Shown: positions 33,487 through 43,064, numbered from the stretch's first letter. The stretch is DNA of 64,000 nt from Kutzneria kofuensis (GCF_014203355.1 NZ_JACHIR010000001.1:6450038-6514037), one strand, 5' to 3'. Numbers and translations: made by a program. Notes: a model not told the origin generated them from the sequence alone.

Positions 33487-34823
33487 GGACCGGCCACCCT
33501 GACGGCCTTGTCCGACGCGGCCATCAGCCACGGCTGCTCGTCGGTGCCCTGCCCGAGGTTCACGTAGAGCGCAATGGCGTGGACCAGATAGCGGTGGTGA
33601 TGGCCGATGTAGCCGTACTGCTCGGCGTTGTTGAAGGCGTCCCAGGAGGCGTCGCACACGGAGGCCCCGGGGCCGTCGTTCGGGCACTGCACACCCCAGT
33701 CGCCGCTGTGCGTGCCGCGCAGGGCGTCGTGCGCGGAGGCGGCCGCCTGGACGTCGGGTAGGGGCGCGACGGCGACCCACACCATGATGTGGTTGCCGGT
33801 GTCGAGGTAGCTGCCGCTGATCAGCTTCTCGCAGCCGGCCTTGGCCAGGATGCCGGCGACCTCGTCGGTCTCCCACGGGTTGCCGCAGTCGTTCCGCACG
33901 CCGGCGGACCGCAGCGTGTAGGTGACGTCCTTGTCGTCGGTGAACTGGTCGGGCAGCAGGGCGGCGGCGGTGAGCGGGGTGTCGTCGGTGCCGCTCGCGT
34001 CGAGCGATGCCGTGTCGGCCGTGGTGGTGGTCGGCTCCTCGGTGGTCGTTGTCGTCGTCTCGGTGGTTGTCGTGGTCTCGGTGGTCGTGTCGGCGATGTA
34101 CTCGTGGGTGGTGGTCGTGGGGGAGGAGGCCGGCGTCGAGTCGTGGGAGTTGGCCGCGACGATGACGACGATCAGGACCACGGCGATGAGCGTCAGAATG
34201 CCGCCGGCCGCGGGGGAGAAAGCCGGCGGACGCGGGGCCGGCGCGGTGGTGGCCGGCTGCTCGTTGGTCGGCTGCGGCGGTTCCAGCGCGGCCAACGCCT
34301 CGGGGATGGCCGGCTCGTCGGCGAGGAGCCGGGCGATCAACTCCTCCAGCACGCCCTCCCCGACGGCGAGCCGCAGCGTCTCACCGAGCGCACGGAGATC
34401 GCCGGCCGGAGTCGCCTCGGCCACCGGGAAGCCGGCGAGCAGCGCCTCGCCGGTGCCGGCCAACAACACCGTGGCGGCGGAGATGCCCCCGTGCGCCACC
34501 CCGGCCGCGTGCACGGAAGCCAAGGCGGACAACAGGTCCCGAGCTACGCGGCCGGCGGCATCCGAGTCCAGCGGCCCGTACGCGTCGACGTCGTCGGCCA
34601 GTGAACGGCCCTCGACCAGCCGCGACACCGCCCACGACCGCTCCCCGTCGGTGACTATCTCGTCGGGGAACACCAGATTCGGGTTGGCACGTAAGGAAAG
34701 CGGCCAGGAACAAGCCGTGCCGGCGACCTCGGTGAGCATGACGTCGCCGGACGCGCGCCAGCGGCCCGGCCCGAGCACGGCGACGAGCCGGTAGCGACCG
34801 CCGACGACCTGGCCCACCTCCAC
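33483..34823 (-). CDS. Membrane-anchored pseudokinase with extracytoplasmic Cys-rich domain
   Basis: About 446 residues. Residues 1-240 follow the Ser/Thr kinase fold ([17 protein letters not shown] start; [29 protein letters not shown]) but the key residues are missing: no Gly-rich loop glycines in order, no VAIK lysine, HRD replaced by AHGG, DFG replaced by AGFP. A single membrane helix follows ([18 protein letters not shown]), then a long Thr/Glu linker ([10 protein letters not shown] type) and an outside domain with four Cys (NDCGN, KAGCEK, VQCPN, SVCDA). Probable regulator or receptor rather than enzyme. The start is GTG 34823, 5 bp after the previous gene; the longer frame upstream is a shadow of that gene. 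Confidence 0.82.
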   Translation of the reverse strand: MEVGQVVGGRYRLVAVLGPGRWRASGDVMLTEVAGTACSWPLSLRANPNLVFPDEIVTDGERSWAVSRLVEGRSLADDVDAYGPLDSDAAGRVARDLLSALASVHAAGVAHGGISAATVLLAGTGEALLAGFPVAEATPAGDLRALGETLRLAVGEGVLEELIARLLADEPAIPEALAALEPPQPTNEQPATTAPAPRPPAFSPAAGGILTLIAVVLIVVIVAANSHDSTPASSPTTTTHEYIADTTTETTTTTETTTTTTEEPTTTTADTASLDASGTDDTPLTAAALLPDQFTDDKDVTYTLRSAGVRNDCGNPWETDEVAGILAKAGCEKLISGSYLDTGNHIMVWVAVAPLPDVQAAASAHDALRGTHSGDWGVQCPNDGPGASVCDASWDAFNNAEQYGYIGHHHRYLVHAIALYVNLGQGTDEQPWLMAASDKAVRVAGP

Positions 34824-34828
34824 CGGCG

Positions 34829-36394
34829 TCAGTCCTGGCCGCCGGAGCCGCGGGCCTGGGTCACGCGGTTGAACGTGCGCGCGACGGCGTTGGCGCCGAC
34901 GGCGATGCTCTTCGCGTCGATCTTGCCCTCGCCGGTGACGTAGATGCCGTTGTTCGTGATCATCGTCGTCCGCTCGACCAGCTCGCTGGTGTCGATGTTG
35001 TGGTCGTCCAGGAACCGGGTGAGCGCGTCCATCACCCGCCGCTCCGCCAGCTTCCCGTACATCTCCCGGTCCAGCTGCTGGAAGTAGCGGTGGTACCGGG
35101 TGTCGGCCGCCTGCTCGCGCAGGCTCTGCCCGGCGCCGTAGTTGAACGACCGGTCCTGGGTGATCTCCCGCGCCTCCCGGCGCAGCTTGCCCGGCCGGCC
35201 CAGGGCGGCCAGCGGCACCGCGACCGTGCGGAAGAAGCCGCCGAACAGGGCCGGCACCGCCTTGATCAGGCTCACCGACGCCACCCGGCTCACCTGGCGC
35301 CACGTCGGCCGGCCGAGCAACCGGTCCACCACCAGGTAGTCCTGCCGCATCGGCGGCAGCAGCGAGTAGTTCGCCTCCACGAACAGCATGTCCTTCTGCG
35401 GCAACAGGGCGAACCGCAGGAACATCGTCACCACCAGCTGGCCGCTCCAGCCGCCGATGCGCACCACGAGGTACGGCCGCGCCCGGCTCTTGGGGTTCTC
35501 CTGCAGCCGGGAGAACAAGGCAGCGTCCACACGGGACACCGGGGCGGCCAGCTCGTCCGGCAGCACCGCCTGCTGCACCTCGGGTTCGAAGCCGTGCAAC
35601 AGATCCAGCCCGTTGACGAACAGCCGGTCCTCGACCACGATCCCGGGCAGGCCCAGCTGCCGCACGTCGTCGGCGACGAAGTCGTGCACCTCCTGCACGG
35701 CGAACGGCACGACCTTCTTGCCCTCCGCGGGTTTGGCCACGTTGAGCGTGAACGACCACTTCTCGGCCGGCTGCCCGTAGCCGACGAACGGCGAGTAGGC
35801 GGCGAACACCGTGACATTGCCCCGGTCCCGGGCGCCGATCTCGGCCAGCCGCCGCCGATCGCGCGGGTTGTCCGGCTCGGGGGCCTTCGCCGGATCGAAC
35901 GTCGTGCGCCCCAGGTGGGCCGCGACCACGCCGTAGTGGGCGACCAGCGACTCCACGAACACCGTGAGCCACGCGCCGAGGCCCAGCGGGATGATCCAGC
36001 CGAAGGCCACCAGGGGCGACCGGAGGAACATGATCAGGAAGATCAGCAGGATCAGGCCGAGCAGCCCGTCCCGTAGCAGATGTCGTTGCCGCGCGGCCAG
36101 CCCGTACTTGAGCACGGTGACCAGGTCGACACCGGGCGACGAGGCGATGGCGCGGTGCTGCTCGTGCAGGATTCCGCGCAGCGCCTTGTCGTTGAGGCTC
36201 GGACTGAGCTGCACCGCCGCGCACAGGTAGCGCGTCGCGTCCCGGGCGAACCCGGCGGTGCCGGCAGGGGCGGACGCGGCGGAGGTCGGGCCGGCGGGGC
36301 CCGCCCCGGAGAGGTCGATCACCCGCTTCGCGCCGCAGCGCTCGCACACCAGGAAGTTGCTCGGATTGTCCCAGCCGCACCGCTGGCACGTCAT
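34829..36394 (-). CDS. Zinc-ribbon membrane protein of the phospho-signalling operon
   Basis: A 521-residue protein with an N-terminal zinc ribbon (CQRCGWDNPSNFLVCERCG), two membrane helices (about 115-165: LLGLILLIFLIMFL and PLGLGAWLTVFVESL) and a large remaining part with strand-rich and helical segments (PYLVVRIGGWSGQLVVTMFLRFALL; FNYGAGQSLREQAADTRYHRYFQ). The C-terminus (MITNNGIYVTGEGKIDAKSIAVGANA) recalls short beta-repeat ends seen in signalling scaffolds. No catalytic motif was seen. Encoded 19 bp after the VWA gene and 5 bp before the pseudokinase, so it is part of the same operon. Confidence 0.75.
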   Translation of the reverse strand: MTCQRCGWDNPSNFLVCERCGAKRVIDLSGAGPAGPTSAASAPAGTAGFARDATRYLCAAVQLSPSLNDKALRGILHEQHRAIASSPGVDLVTVLKYGLAARQRHLLRDGLLGLILLIFLIMFLRSPLVAFGWIIPLGLGAWLTVFVESLVAHYGVVAAHLGRTTFDPAKAPEPDNPRDRRRLAEIGARDRGNVTVFAAYSPFVGYGQPAEKWSFTLNVAKPAEGKKVVPFAVQEVHDFVADDVRQLGLPGIVVEDRLFVNGLDLLHGFEPEVQQAVLPDELAAPVSRVDAALFSRLQENPKSRARPYLVVRIGGWSGQLVVTMFLRFALLPQKDMLFVEANYSLLPPMRQDYLVVDRLLGRPTWRQVSRVASVSLIKAVPALFGGFFRTVAVPLAALGRPGKLRREAREITQDRSFNYGAGQSLREQAADTRYHRYFQQLDREMYGKLAERRVMDALTRFLDDHNIDTSELVERTTMITNNGIYVTGEGKIDAKSIAVGANAVARTFNRVTQARGSGGQD

Positions 36395-36413
36395 GTCGTC
36401 ACCTGACCTGTCG

Positions 36414-37085
36414 TCAGTCCATGTACTCGACGGGAATGGTCCGGTAGCCCTCGGCCACCGTCGGGATCTGCATCTCCTCCGCGCGCGAGGACGCCACCAG
36501 CGAGTTCAGCAGGCTGTTGATCGCCTGCGTGAGGGCCTCGTCCTGCCGGGTCCCCTCCTCGGCGTAGAACGCGGCCTTGGTGGCGACCTTGGCCAGCACC
36601 TCGCTCTGCACGGTGCCGAAGCCGTAGGTGATCACGTGCGGATGCCGCTTCCAGGCGGGATCCACCAGCTTCTTGAACGCCGCCTCCCAGCCGGGCTCGG
36701 TGGGCTGCCCGTCGGTCAGGAAGAACATCGCCGGCCGCAGCACCGCCCGGCCGCGCGCGTTGAGCGCGGCCACGTCGATGTCGATGCGGGCCCGCACCAG
36801 GTCGAACGCGGCGCGGTAGTCGGTGTTGCCGCTGCACACCACCTCCGGCATGGCCGGGATCAGCTCCAGGTCGGTCATCTCGATCACCAGCTGCGCCGAC
36901 GAGGAGAAGGCGATGATCGACATGTGCGCGAACTCGGACACCCGCGGGCTGTCGGCCAGCTTGCGGTGCAACCGGTCCAGCGTCCGGTTGACCATGTCCT
37001 GGTACGGCGTCATCGAGTGCGACGCGTCGATGACCAGGTAGGTCGGCAGGCACTTCTGCCGCATCGAGTACGGGACGTCGTCCAC
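36414..37085 (-). CDS. TerY-like VWA domain protein
   Basis: A 223-residue single von Willebrand factor A domain. The metal-ion-dependent adhesion site is intact: DASHSM (DxSxS) near residue 20, a Thr in GNTDYRAA and Asp in FLTDGQPTEPG. It resembles TerY, which works with a PP2C phosphatase and a kinase, exactly the pair encoded just upstream. Cytosolic, no signal peptide. GTG 37085 follows AAGGAGG. Probably a phosphorylation-controlled binding platform. Confidence 0.88.
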   Translation of the reverse strand: MDDVPYSMRQKCLPTYLVIDASHSMTPYQDMVNRTLDRLHRKLADSPRVSEFAHMSIIAFSSSAQLVIEMTDLELIPAMPEVVCSGNTDYRAAFDLVRARIDIDVAALNARGRAVLRPAMFFLTDGQPTEPGWEAAFKKLVDPAWKRHPHVITYGFGTVQSEVLAKVATKAAFYAEEGTRQDEALTQAINSLLNSLVASSRAEEMQIPTVAEGYRTIPVEYMD

Positions 37086-37097
37086 CCGGGCCTCCTT

Positions 37098-38105
37098 CTA
37101 GTGCGCGAGAGCGGCGATCACGAAGATCGCCAGGATCAGCAGCAGCACGACCACAACGGCGACCACGCCCTGCCGGGACTCGGCCGGCGTGGGTTCGGCG
37201 TCGGGCGGCTGCTCGGGTTCCTTGGGGGCGCTGACGATCGGACGCGGCGGCAGCGCGATCCGTTCCGGCCTGGGCCCGAAACTGACGTACAGGCCGCCGG
37301 CGATCACCGTGGCCAGGTCGGACAGCGAGGGCCGGCGCTCGCGGTCCGTGCTGAGCAGGATGTCGAGCAGGACCTCCCGCAGCCCGCGGTTGCCCAGCCC
37401 GTCCGAGTCGGCCAAGGCGTTGAGCGCCAACGGAAGTTCCCGTTCGCCGGTGAGGCAGCGGGTGACGAGCAGGGCGACCCGGTAGCGGTCGGTGCAGGCG
37501 TCGGCGAGCATCGGCCGCCGGGTCAGCGGATCGTCCCAGTTGGGTTGGAAGATGTTCGGCACGGGGCCCGGCCCGCAGCCGTCGATGTCGATCACGAACA
37601 CGGAACCGTCGGTGTCGCACCAGAAGGCGTTGGAGTAGGACCAGTCGGAGTAGACGAGCTCGTGCCGCTCCAGCGCCGCCGCGACGTCGACCAGGTTGCG
37701 GCAGATGGACAAGCGGTCCGCCCGGGTCGGCACGGTCAGGCCGCGGCGGACGAAGAGGTGGTCGGGCTTGGCCAGCCAGTCGATCTCCCGCCACACGCCG
37801 TCGTCGCGCCGGAACCGGTCCGGCGCGGTCGGAATCACGCAGCCCAGCGTCTTCTCGTCGGCGGCGATCCGGGCGACCGGCCACGACGTGGCGTCGCGCA
37901 GCAGACCGTCGACGGGTAACGCGATCAGGTCGTCCAGGCGTTTCGCGTCGGCCGCGCCGCCGGGCGTCCGGTAGAGCTTGGCCAGCCAGCCGGGATGATC
38001 GTCGAGCGGGTGGATGCCGGTGCTCTGGCCGGCGGCGTCGCTGATCGTCCCGGCGAGCGGCCCGATCTCGTCGAGGGTGACCACCGCGGGCAGGCGCCAG
38101 GTCAT
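37098..38105 (-). CDS. Kinase-like protein with C-terminal membrane anchor
   Basis: A 335-residue protein with a diverged protein-kinase fold: a candidate ATP lysine in WLAKLYRTPG, catalytic-loop equivalent YSDWSYSNAF (Asp154, Asn159) and metal-binding DIDG (Asp173/Asp175). Unlike the pseudokinase downstream, these catalytic residues are present. A Pro-rich linker leads to one C-terminal membrane helix (GVVAVVVVLLLILAIFVIAAL), so the kinase faces the cytoplasm. The ATG overlaps the PP2C stop (ATGA). It fits the kinase member of the TerY-P triad. Confidence 0.85.
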   Translation of the reverse strand: MTWRLPAVVTLDEIGPLAGTISDAAGQSTGIHPLDDHPGWLAKLYRTPGGAADAKRLDDLIALPVDGLLRDATSWPVARIAADEKTLGCVIPTAPDRFRRDDGVWREIDWLAKPDHLFVRRGLTVPTRADRLSICRNLVDVAAALERHELVYSDWSYSNAFWCDTDGSVFVIDIDGCGPGPVPNIFQPNWDDPLTRRPMLADACTDRYRVALLVTRCLTGERELPLALNALADSDGLGNRGLREVLLDILLSTDRERRPSLSDLATVIAGGLYVSFGPRPERIALPPRPIVSAPKEPEQPPDAEPTPAESRQGVVAVVVVLLLILAIFVIAALAH

Positions 38106-39184
38106 GGTGACACCCACACCGCCACGGCGGTGCGATCGTCCTGGAAGCTCTCCGCGTCATAGCCGACGTCGTCGATGAAGGCGGTGGAGGAGGGCGGAGT
38201 GGCCCAGCTGCGGGCGAAGTACCGGTTGGCCTCGGGCAGGGTGGCCAGCGCGTCGCCGACGCCGTCGGTCACGATGGCGACGACCGAGCCCGTGCCCAGC
38301 CGAACGGCCGCCGTGGCAACGGCATGCGGGCCGTCCGGCAGCACGTTGGCGACGACGTTCGACTCCAGGCCGCCGCTGGACCGCTTCCTGTCACCCGCGA
38401 CGAAGATCCATTCGTTGTCCCGTAACAGCCACACCGACGCGTCGCCGACCCAGGCCACCCACATCTCGCGGTCCCACCCGGCCGGTCCGGCCGGGATGAT
38501 CGCGGTGACCAGGGCGGTGTAGACGTCGGCATTGCGTAGGTTCCGGGTGGCGGCGGCCTCCGCCATCTGGGCGGCGATGCCGCCGTAGACCTCCAGCCAC
38601 GCGATGGTGTCGGCCCGATTGAGCCGCTCCCGCAACAGGTTCACGGCCGCGCTGGCCGCCACCGTCGCTCCCAGTTCCGCGAACGCGCTGCTGGACACGC
38701 CGTCCGCGACCGCGACGACAAGGTGTTGGCCGGCGTCGTCCCGTCCCAGACGGTAGGCGTCCTGACGGGGCGAGACGGGTTCCTCGCAGCGGTGTCCCGG
38801 ACCGATCACCGACGCCGCTCGCACGGTCAGGTCGCCCAGCCGCCCCTCGTCCGCCGCGATGCCGGGGTAGACGGCGTGCGGCGACAGCAACCACGGCAGC
38901 GCCTGCGCCTTGCTGCCCCGGCCGAACCGGGGCGACACCTGTTCGTTCAGCGGTGGCGGCGGTTCCACCGGCACGGGAACGGGCGGGGGCTCGATGATCG
39001 GGGCCGGCGCCGGCTCGGGTTCCTCGCGTGCGCTCCACAGCACTATGCCGCCCAGGACCGCCGCGACCAGGGCGAGCATCCCGACCGCGAGTCGGGTCAG
39101 CAGGGACGGTGGGTAGCACAGCTCCAGTACCGCCGCGACGATCACCAGAGCGGCCCACCACACACGGGTAGGTGCCGGGAACAC
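38102..39184 (-). CDS. Membrane-anchored PP2C family Ser/Thr phosphatase
   Basis: About 360 residues: two membrane helices at the N-terminus (WWAALVIVAAVLELCYPP; LAVGMLALVAAVLGGIVLW), a Pro-rich linker, then a PP2C domain with metal-binding motifs RQDAYR, VAVADGVSSS, WVGDASVWLL, VTDGVGDAL and a terminal DDRTAVAV. It should dephosphorylate targets of the neighbouring kinase-like protein. First gene of the five-gene operon. The start is uncertain: GTG 39184 is preferred, TTG 39241 is possible, and neither has a strong ribosome site. Confidence 0.85.
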   Translation of the reverse strand: MFPAPTRVWWAALVIVAAVLELCYPPSLLTRLAVGMLALVAAVLGGIVLWSAREEPEPAPAPIIEPPPVPVPVEPPPPLNEQVSPRFGRGSKAQALPWLLSPHAVYPGIAADEGRLGDLTVRAASVIGPGHRCEEPVSPRQDAYRLGRDDAGQHLVVAVADGVSSSAFAELGATVAASAAVNLLRERLNRADTIAWLEVYGGIAAQMAEAAATRNLRNADVYTALVTAIIPAGPAGWDREMWVAWVGDASVWLLRDNEWIFVAGDRKRSSGGLESNVVANVLPDGPHAVATAAVRLGTGSVVAIVTDGVGDALATLPEANRYFARSWATPPSSTAFIDDVGYDAESFQDDRTAVAVWVSP

Positions 39185-39349
39185 GACAGCACGATAACCA
39201 CGGGAAACAGCCGCCGTGGTGATGTTCGACCGATTGTTCAACCGATTGGGCGCAGGCAGAACGTCCGGCTATAACACGGAAATCCGGCCCGTTCTCCCGG
39301 AAAACAGGGACAGGAGCGTGACCATCCGACCGGGCCGGACGGGATGTCT

Positions 39350-39390
39350 CGCCGGCCGTCGTGGCGACGCGGTCGCCACGACGGCCGGCG
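39350..39390 (-). terminator. Terminator of the SGNH hydrolase gene
   Basis: A 19-bp perfect stem (39350-39368 with 39372-39390, CGCCGGCCGTCGTGGCGAC) and a 3-nt loop, starting 6 bp after the SGNH stop on the minus strand and before the PP2C operon. No other gene is seen in 39185-39396. Confidence 0.88.
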
Positions 39391-39396
39391 GCGAGA

Positions 39397-40221
39397 TCAC
39401 CGGCGGCTGAACAGCTTCTCCAACACGGCGCCGGCCATCACGCAGTAGCCGGCCCGGTTCGGGTGGATGTTCGGGCCGACCGGCGGCGGCTGGCACATGA
39501 ACGTGTCCTGGCAGATCGTGGCCACGTTGCGCGGAATGCCGTTCGCGCCCGGGGTGAAGTCGGTGGTGTGGAAAGCGGTCTCCACGTCCGCCACCGGCAC
39601 GCCGTACCTGCCGTACGCGGCGGCGAGTACGCCGTTGACCTGCTGCGTCAACGGCACGGACTGGCGGGCCAGCTGCTGCCCGGCCTCGCCCTGCAGGAAC
39701 GTGGCGAGGAACGGGTCGTACAGGTTGAGGCCGACGAACTCGGCCCGCGGCGCGGCGGCCCGGAGGCGGTCGACGATCACCGGCAGGTTGGCCTGGATCG
39801 CCCCGATGCCCTGGGTGACGCAGTTCAGGTCGATTCCGGTCGGCGTCGCGCAGTTCTCCACGTCCGTCGCGCCGATCACGACCGACACCAGCGCGACCTG
39901 TCCCTTGTGGGCGGACAGGAAGTTCACCGCGGCGTCCAGTTGCGACTTCGCGCCAGGGTACGCGCACACCCCGCCGTTGATCATGCTGGTGGTGGTCTCG
40001 GCCGGGCAGCCGAGTTCGGTCAGCCGCAGGCCGTGCGCGATGTCGCGGTCGAAGCCCTGATCGGTCGGGCGGCTGACGCCCTGGGCGTCCGGCTGGACGC
40101 CCACCGACAGCGAATCGCCGAGCGACAGGTAGATCGGGGCGCTGGACGCCGTGGCCGTCGCCCCCGACGCGAGCACCAGCGCGGCGGCCGTCGCCGACGC
40201 CAGCAGCCATCTCTTGACCAT
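39397..40221 (-). CDS. Secreted SGNH/GDSL hydrolase
   Basis: A 274-residue exported esterase or lipase-like enzyme. The signal peptide (1-26, ending ATAS) is followed by block I SLGDSLSVG with the nucleophile Ser, a Gly block (SMINGG), the Asn block (IGATDVENC) and the C-terminal His in NIHPNRAGY; the usual Asp three residues before His is Asn here, so a neighbouring acid may serve. Several Cys pairs (GGVCAYP, NCAT, LNCVT, ICQDTFMC) suit an extracellular enzyme. GGAG lies 6 nt before the ATG. Substrate unknown. Confidence 0.9.
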   Translation of the reverse strand: MVKRWLLASATAAALVLASGATATASSAPIYLSLGDSLSVGVQPDAQGVSRPTDQGFDRDIAHGLRLTELGCPAETTTSMINGGVCAYPGAKSQLDAAVNFLSAHKGQVALVSVVIGATDVENCATPTGIDLNCVTQGIGAIQANLPVIVDRLRAAAPRAEFVGLNLYDPFLATFLQGEAGQQLARQSVPLTQQVNGVLAAAYGRYGVPVADVETAFHTTDFTPGANGIPRNVATICQDTFMCQPPPVGPNIHPNRAGYCVMAGAVLEKLFSRR

Positions 40222-40361
40222 GAAAACTCCATTCAGCGCAAGTGATGGCGACGCTAGGTGTGGGCCGGACGGCCGGCAAGGAAAGGGACGCAGATGGCAG
40301 TTCCCTATGCACGGACGGCCAATCGCAGGGGCTTTGCGGGCACACCTGTTCCGGTGATCCG

Positions 40362-40640
40362 TCACCGCGTGACGGCGAGCTCCGGGGTCGGGGCCACGGT
40401 GTGCACCACCGGCACCGCGAGGGCCGCCAGCGCAACGACTTCCGTGAATGCGAGGCCGCGTTCCATCAGGCCCAACGGGATGATCTCCCACCAGTCGCCG
40501 CCGATCGCCGCGCCCTCCGCCTCGCCCCTCCTGCCCCACGGCCCTCGACGCGGTCGCCCCTCCGTAGCCAGCAACCCGGTGCCGCACAACCACGGATCCG
40601 GACATCGCGCTGTCCGGATCCGCTCGTTTTCTTGACTCAT
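40362..40640 (-). CDS. Possible small membrane protein (uncertain)
   Basis: A 92-residue frame starting [13 protein letters not shown], with a single hydrophobic helix near its end ([22 protein letters not shown]) preceded by [16 protein letters not shown]. The helix and acidic/aromatic flank look protein-like, but the first third is encoded by the hairpin at 40593-40622 and no ribosome site is evident. A shorter start inside the frame is possible. No family recognised. Confidence 0.25.
   Translation of the reverse strand: MSQENERIRTARCPDPWLCGTGLLATEGRPRRGPWGRRGEAEGAAIGGDWWEIIPLGLMERGLAFTEVVALAALAVPVVHTVAPTPELAVTR
40593..40622 (+). terminator. Hairpin followed by T-rich run
   Basis: CGGATCCGGACA and TGTCCGGATCCG form a perfect 12-bp stem with a 6-nt loop, followed on the plus strand by CTCGTTTTCTT. 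It has the form of an intrinsic terminator but no plus-strand gene precedes it. It may be a catalase leader element. Confidence 0.5.
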
Positions 40641-40683
40641 TCCAGAAAGAGTGGTGGGGTGGCAGGGACCCCAGGGAGGCGTG

Positions 40684-42150
40684 ATGGCTTTCGAAGAGAA
40701 CACCAAGCCGCTGACGACCGCGGCCGGCGCACCGGTCGCCGACAACCAGAACAGCCTGACGGCCGGACCGCGCGGGCCGATGCTGCTGCAGGACCTGTGG
40801 TTCCTGGAGAAACTCGCGCACTTCGACCGGGAGGTGATCCCGGAGCGGCGGATGCACGCGAAGGGCTCGGGCGCGTTCGGCACGTTCCGCGTCACGGGGG
40901 ACATCACCCGCTACACCAAGGCGGCGCTGTTCGACAAGATCGGCAACGAGTGCGAGGTGTTCCTGCGGTTCTCCACCGTCGCGGGCGAGCGCGGCGCGGC
41001 CGACGCGGAGCGAGACATCCGCGGCTTCGCAGTCCGCTTCTACACGCCGGAGGGGAACTGGGACGTCGTCGGCAACAACACGCCGGTCTTCTTCTTCCGC
41101 GACCCACTGAAGTTCCCGGACCTCAACCGGGCCGTGAAGCGCGACCCCCGCACCAACCTGCGCGATCCGGAGAACAACTGGGGCTTCTGGGTGAACCTGC
41201 CCGAGGCGCTGCACCAGGTCACCATTGTGATGAGCGACCGCGGGATCCCCAGGTCCTACCGGCACATGCACGGCTTCGGCTCGCACACGTTCAGCCTGAT
41301 CAACGCCGACGGCGAGCGGCACTGGGTGAAGTTCCACTTCCGCACGCGGCAGGGCATCGAGAACCTGACCGACGAGGAGGCGGGCCGGGTCATCGCCGGC
41401 GACCGCGAGTCACACCAGCGCGACCTGTACGAGGCGATCGAGCGCGGCGACCATCCCAAGTGGACGCTGTGCGTGCAGGTCATGCCCGAGGCCGACGCGG
41501 CCGGCTACCGCTTCCATCCGTTCGACCTGACGAAGGTGTGGAGCAAGAAGGACTATCCGCTGATCGAGGTCGGCGAGTTGACCCTCGACCGCAACCCCGA
41601 CAACTACTTCGCCGACGTCGAGCAGGCCGCGTTCACGCCGGCCAACCTCGTGCCCGGCATCTCGTTCAGCCCGGACCGGATGCTGCAGGGCCGGCTGTTC
41701 TCCTACGGCGACGCCGCGCGCTACCGGCTCGGCGTGAACCACCACCAGATTCCGGTGAACCACCCCCGGGCGGCGGCGCTGGTCAACACCTATCACCGCG
41801 ACGGCGCGATGCGCGTCGACGGCAACCAGGGCGGCGTGCCCGGCATCGAGCCGAACAACTTCGGCCGTTGGGCCGAGCAGCCCGCCTACGCCGACCCGCC
41901 GCAGGCCGTCGGCGCCACCGCCGACCGGTTCGACTTCCGGGCCGACGACGACAACTACTACCAGCAGCCCGGCGACCTGTTCCGCCTGATGACCGGCGAC
42001 CAGCAGCAGGTGCTGTTCGACAACACCGCCCGTGCCATCAAGGGCGCGCGCCGGGAGACGATCGAGAAGCACATCGCCAACTGCGCCAAGGCCGATCCCG
42101 CCTACGGGGACGGCGTCCGCAAGGCGTGCGAGGCGATCGGCGCGCTCTGA
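40684..42150 (+). CDS. katA: Monofunctional heme catalase (small-subunit clade)
   Basis: A 488-residue catalase that converts hydrogen peroxide to water and oxygen. Seen directly: catalytic His58 in [11 protein letters not shown], distal Asn131/132 in VGNNTPVFF, and proximal heme ligand Tyr341 in [14 protein letters not shown]. The length and lack of a C-terminal flavodoxin-like domain place it in the small-subunit group. ATG 40684 follows GGAGGCG; an upstream in-frame start at 40651 is less likely. No redox regulator is adjacent. Its last 49 bp overlap the convergent reductase gene. Confidence 0.97.
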   Translation: MAFEENTKPLTTAAGAPVADNQNSLTAGPRGPMLLQDLWFLEKLAHFDREVIPERRMHAKGSGAFGTFRVTGDITRYTKAALFDKIGNECEVFLRFSTVAGERGAADAERDIRGFAVRFYTPEGNWDVVGNNTPVFFFRDPLKFPDLNRAVKRDPRTNLRDPENNWGFWVNLPEALHQVTIVMSDRGIPRSYRHMHGFGSHTFSLINADGERHWVKFHFRTRQGIENLTDEEAGRVIAGDRESHQRDLYEAIERGDHPKWTLCVQVMPEADAAGYRFHPFDLTKVWSKKDYPLIEVGELTLDRNPDNYFADVEQAAFTPANLVPGISFSPDRMLQGRLFSYGDAARYRLGVNHHQIPVNHPRAAALVNTYHRDGAMRVDGNQGGVPGIEPNNFGRWAEQPAYADPPQAVGATADRFDFRADDDNYYQQPGDLFRLMTGDQQQVLFDNTARAIKGARRETIEKHIANCAKADPAYGDGVRKACEAIGAL

Positions 42151-43064
42151 GCACCCTCGGCGTGCACGGACAACATGTCGGCGATGGCCCGGTTCGCCGG
42201 CGCCGGCACGCCGAGGGCGCGGGCGCGGTCGACGACGTCACCGCTGAGCCACGGGACTTCCAACCGGTTGCCGCGCTCCAGGTCGTGGTGCATCGAGGAC
42301 GTCATCGTCTCGGCGACCGTGTCCACGAACGCCATCCGGTCCTCGGCGTAGTCGGCCGGTAGCTCGACCCCGGCGGCCCGGGCGACCTGCACGACCTCGT
42401 CCATCACGTCGTGCAGGAAAGCCCGGGACCGCGGGTTGGCGCGGATCGGGCCGATCGGCGTGCGGGCCAGGCTGGTGGTGCCGGACAGGCCGACCAGGAA
42501 CACGAACTTCTCCCAGATCGTGCGCTCGATGTCCGGGCTCACCTCGACGTCGATGCCACTGTCCGCGCAGGCGTTCCGAAACGCCTCGACCCGCGCCGAC
42601 GGCATGCCGTCGTACTCGCCGAACACCAGTCGCTGCAACGTGTTGGCATGCTTGATCACGCCCGGCTCGGCGATGGTCGCCGCGATGTAGCAGACGCCGC
42701 CGAGCACGTGCTCGGGCCCGAGGACCCGGCGCAGGATGTCGTCCTTCACCACGCCGTTCTGGAACGACACCACCGCCGTCCCGGGGCGCAGCAGCGGCCG
42801 GATCTGCTCGGCGGCGTGCTCGGTGTCCCACAGCTTCACGCCGAACAGCACCAGGTCGACGGGTTCGAGTTCAGCCGGGTCGTCGGTGGCCACGATCTCG
42901 GCCAGGTGCAGATCGCCCAGCGGGCTCTCCACCCGCAACCCCTTGGCACGCAGGGCTTCCAGCTGCGCACCGCGGGCGATGAACGCCACGTCGTGCCCGC
43001 CGGCGGCCAGCCTCGCCCCGAAGTAGCCGCCGACCCCGCCCGTGCCCATCACCGCGATCCGCAT
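42102..43064 (-). CDS. Ketopantoate reductase family (2-dehydropantoate 2-reductase-like)
   Basis: A 320-residue NADPH-dependent oxidoreductase with an N-terminal GxGxxG loop ([24 protein letters not shown]), the VKLWDTEHA segment containing the family's lysine, and the ApbA C-terminal helical domain ([18 protein letters not shown]). It could reduce ketopantoate in coenzyme A synthesis, but many actinobacterial paralogues act on other 2-oxo acids. GGAGGG precedes the ATG. Single gene. Confidence 0.9.
   Translation of the reverse strand: MRIAVMGTGGVGGYFGARLAAGGHDVAFIARGAQLEALRAKGLRVESPLGDLHLAEIVATDDPAELEPVDLVLFGVKLWDTEHAAEQIRPLLRPGTAVVSFQNGVVKDDILRRVLGPEHVLGGVCYIAATIAEPGVIKHANTLQRLVFGEYDGMPSARVEAFRNACADSGIDVEVSPDIERTIWEKFVFLVGLSGTTSLARTPIGPIRANPRSRAFLHDVMDEVVQVARAAGVELPADYAEDRMAFVDTVAETMTSSMHHDLERGNRLEVPWLSGDVVDRARALGVPAPANRAIADMLSVHAEGAQSAPIASHALRTPSP

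Larger units (their letters stand above)
40222..40683. other. 462-bp gap before the catalase gene
   Basis: No convincing gene. It holds the hairpin at 40593-40622 and a possible short minus-strand frame (40362-40640). The plus-strand frame 40258-40635 has no domain, an Arg/Pro-rich composition and no ribosome site. The catalase ribosome site (GGAGGCG) is at the right edge. Confidence 0.5.

Noticed and set aside
34010-34110. Short tandem repeat DNA (ACC/GAG-like units)
   Set aside because: It is the coding DNA of the Thr/Glu stalk in the pseudokinase, not an independent repeat element.
33483-36389. A 968-codon minus-strand frame suggesting a giant fusion
   Set aside because: The upstream 520 codons are a shifted reading of the zinc-ribbon membrane protein gene; only the part after GTG 34823 shows the kinase fold.
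40258-40635. Plus-strand 125-codon frame before catalase
   Set aside because: No ribosome site, Arg/Pro/Ser-rich composition, no recognisable domain, and it would pass through the hairpin.
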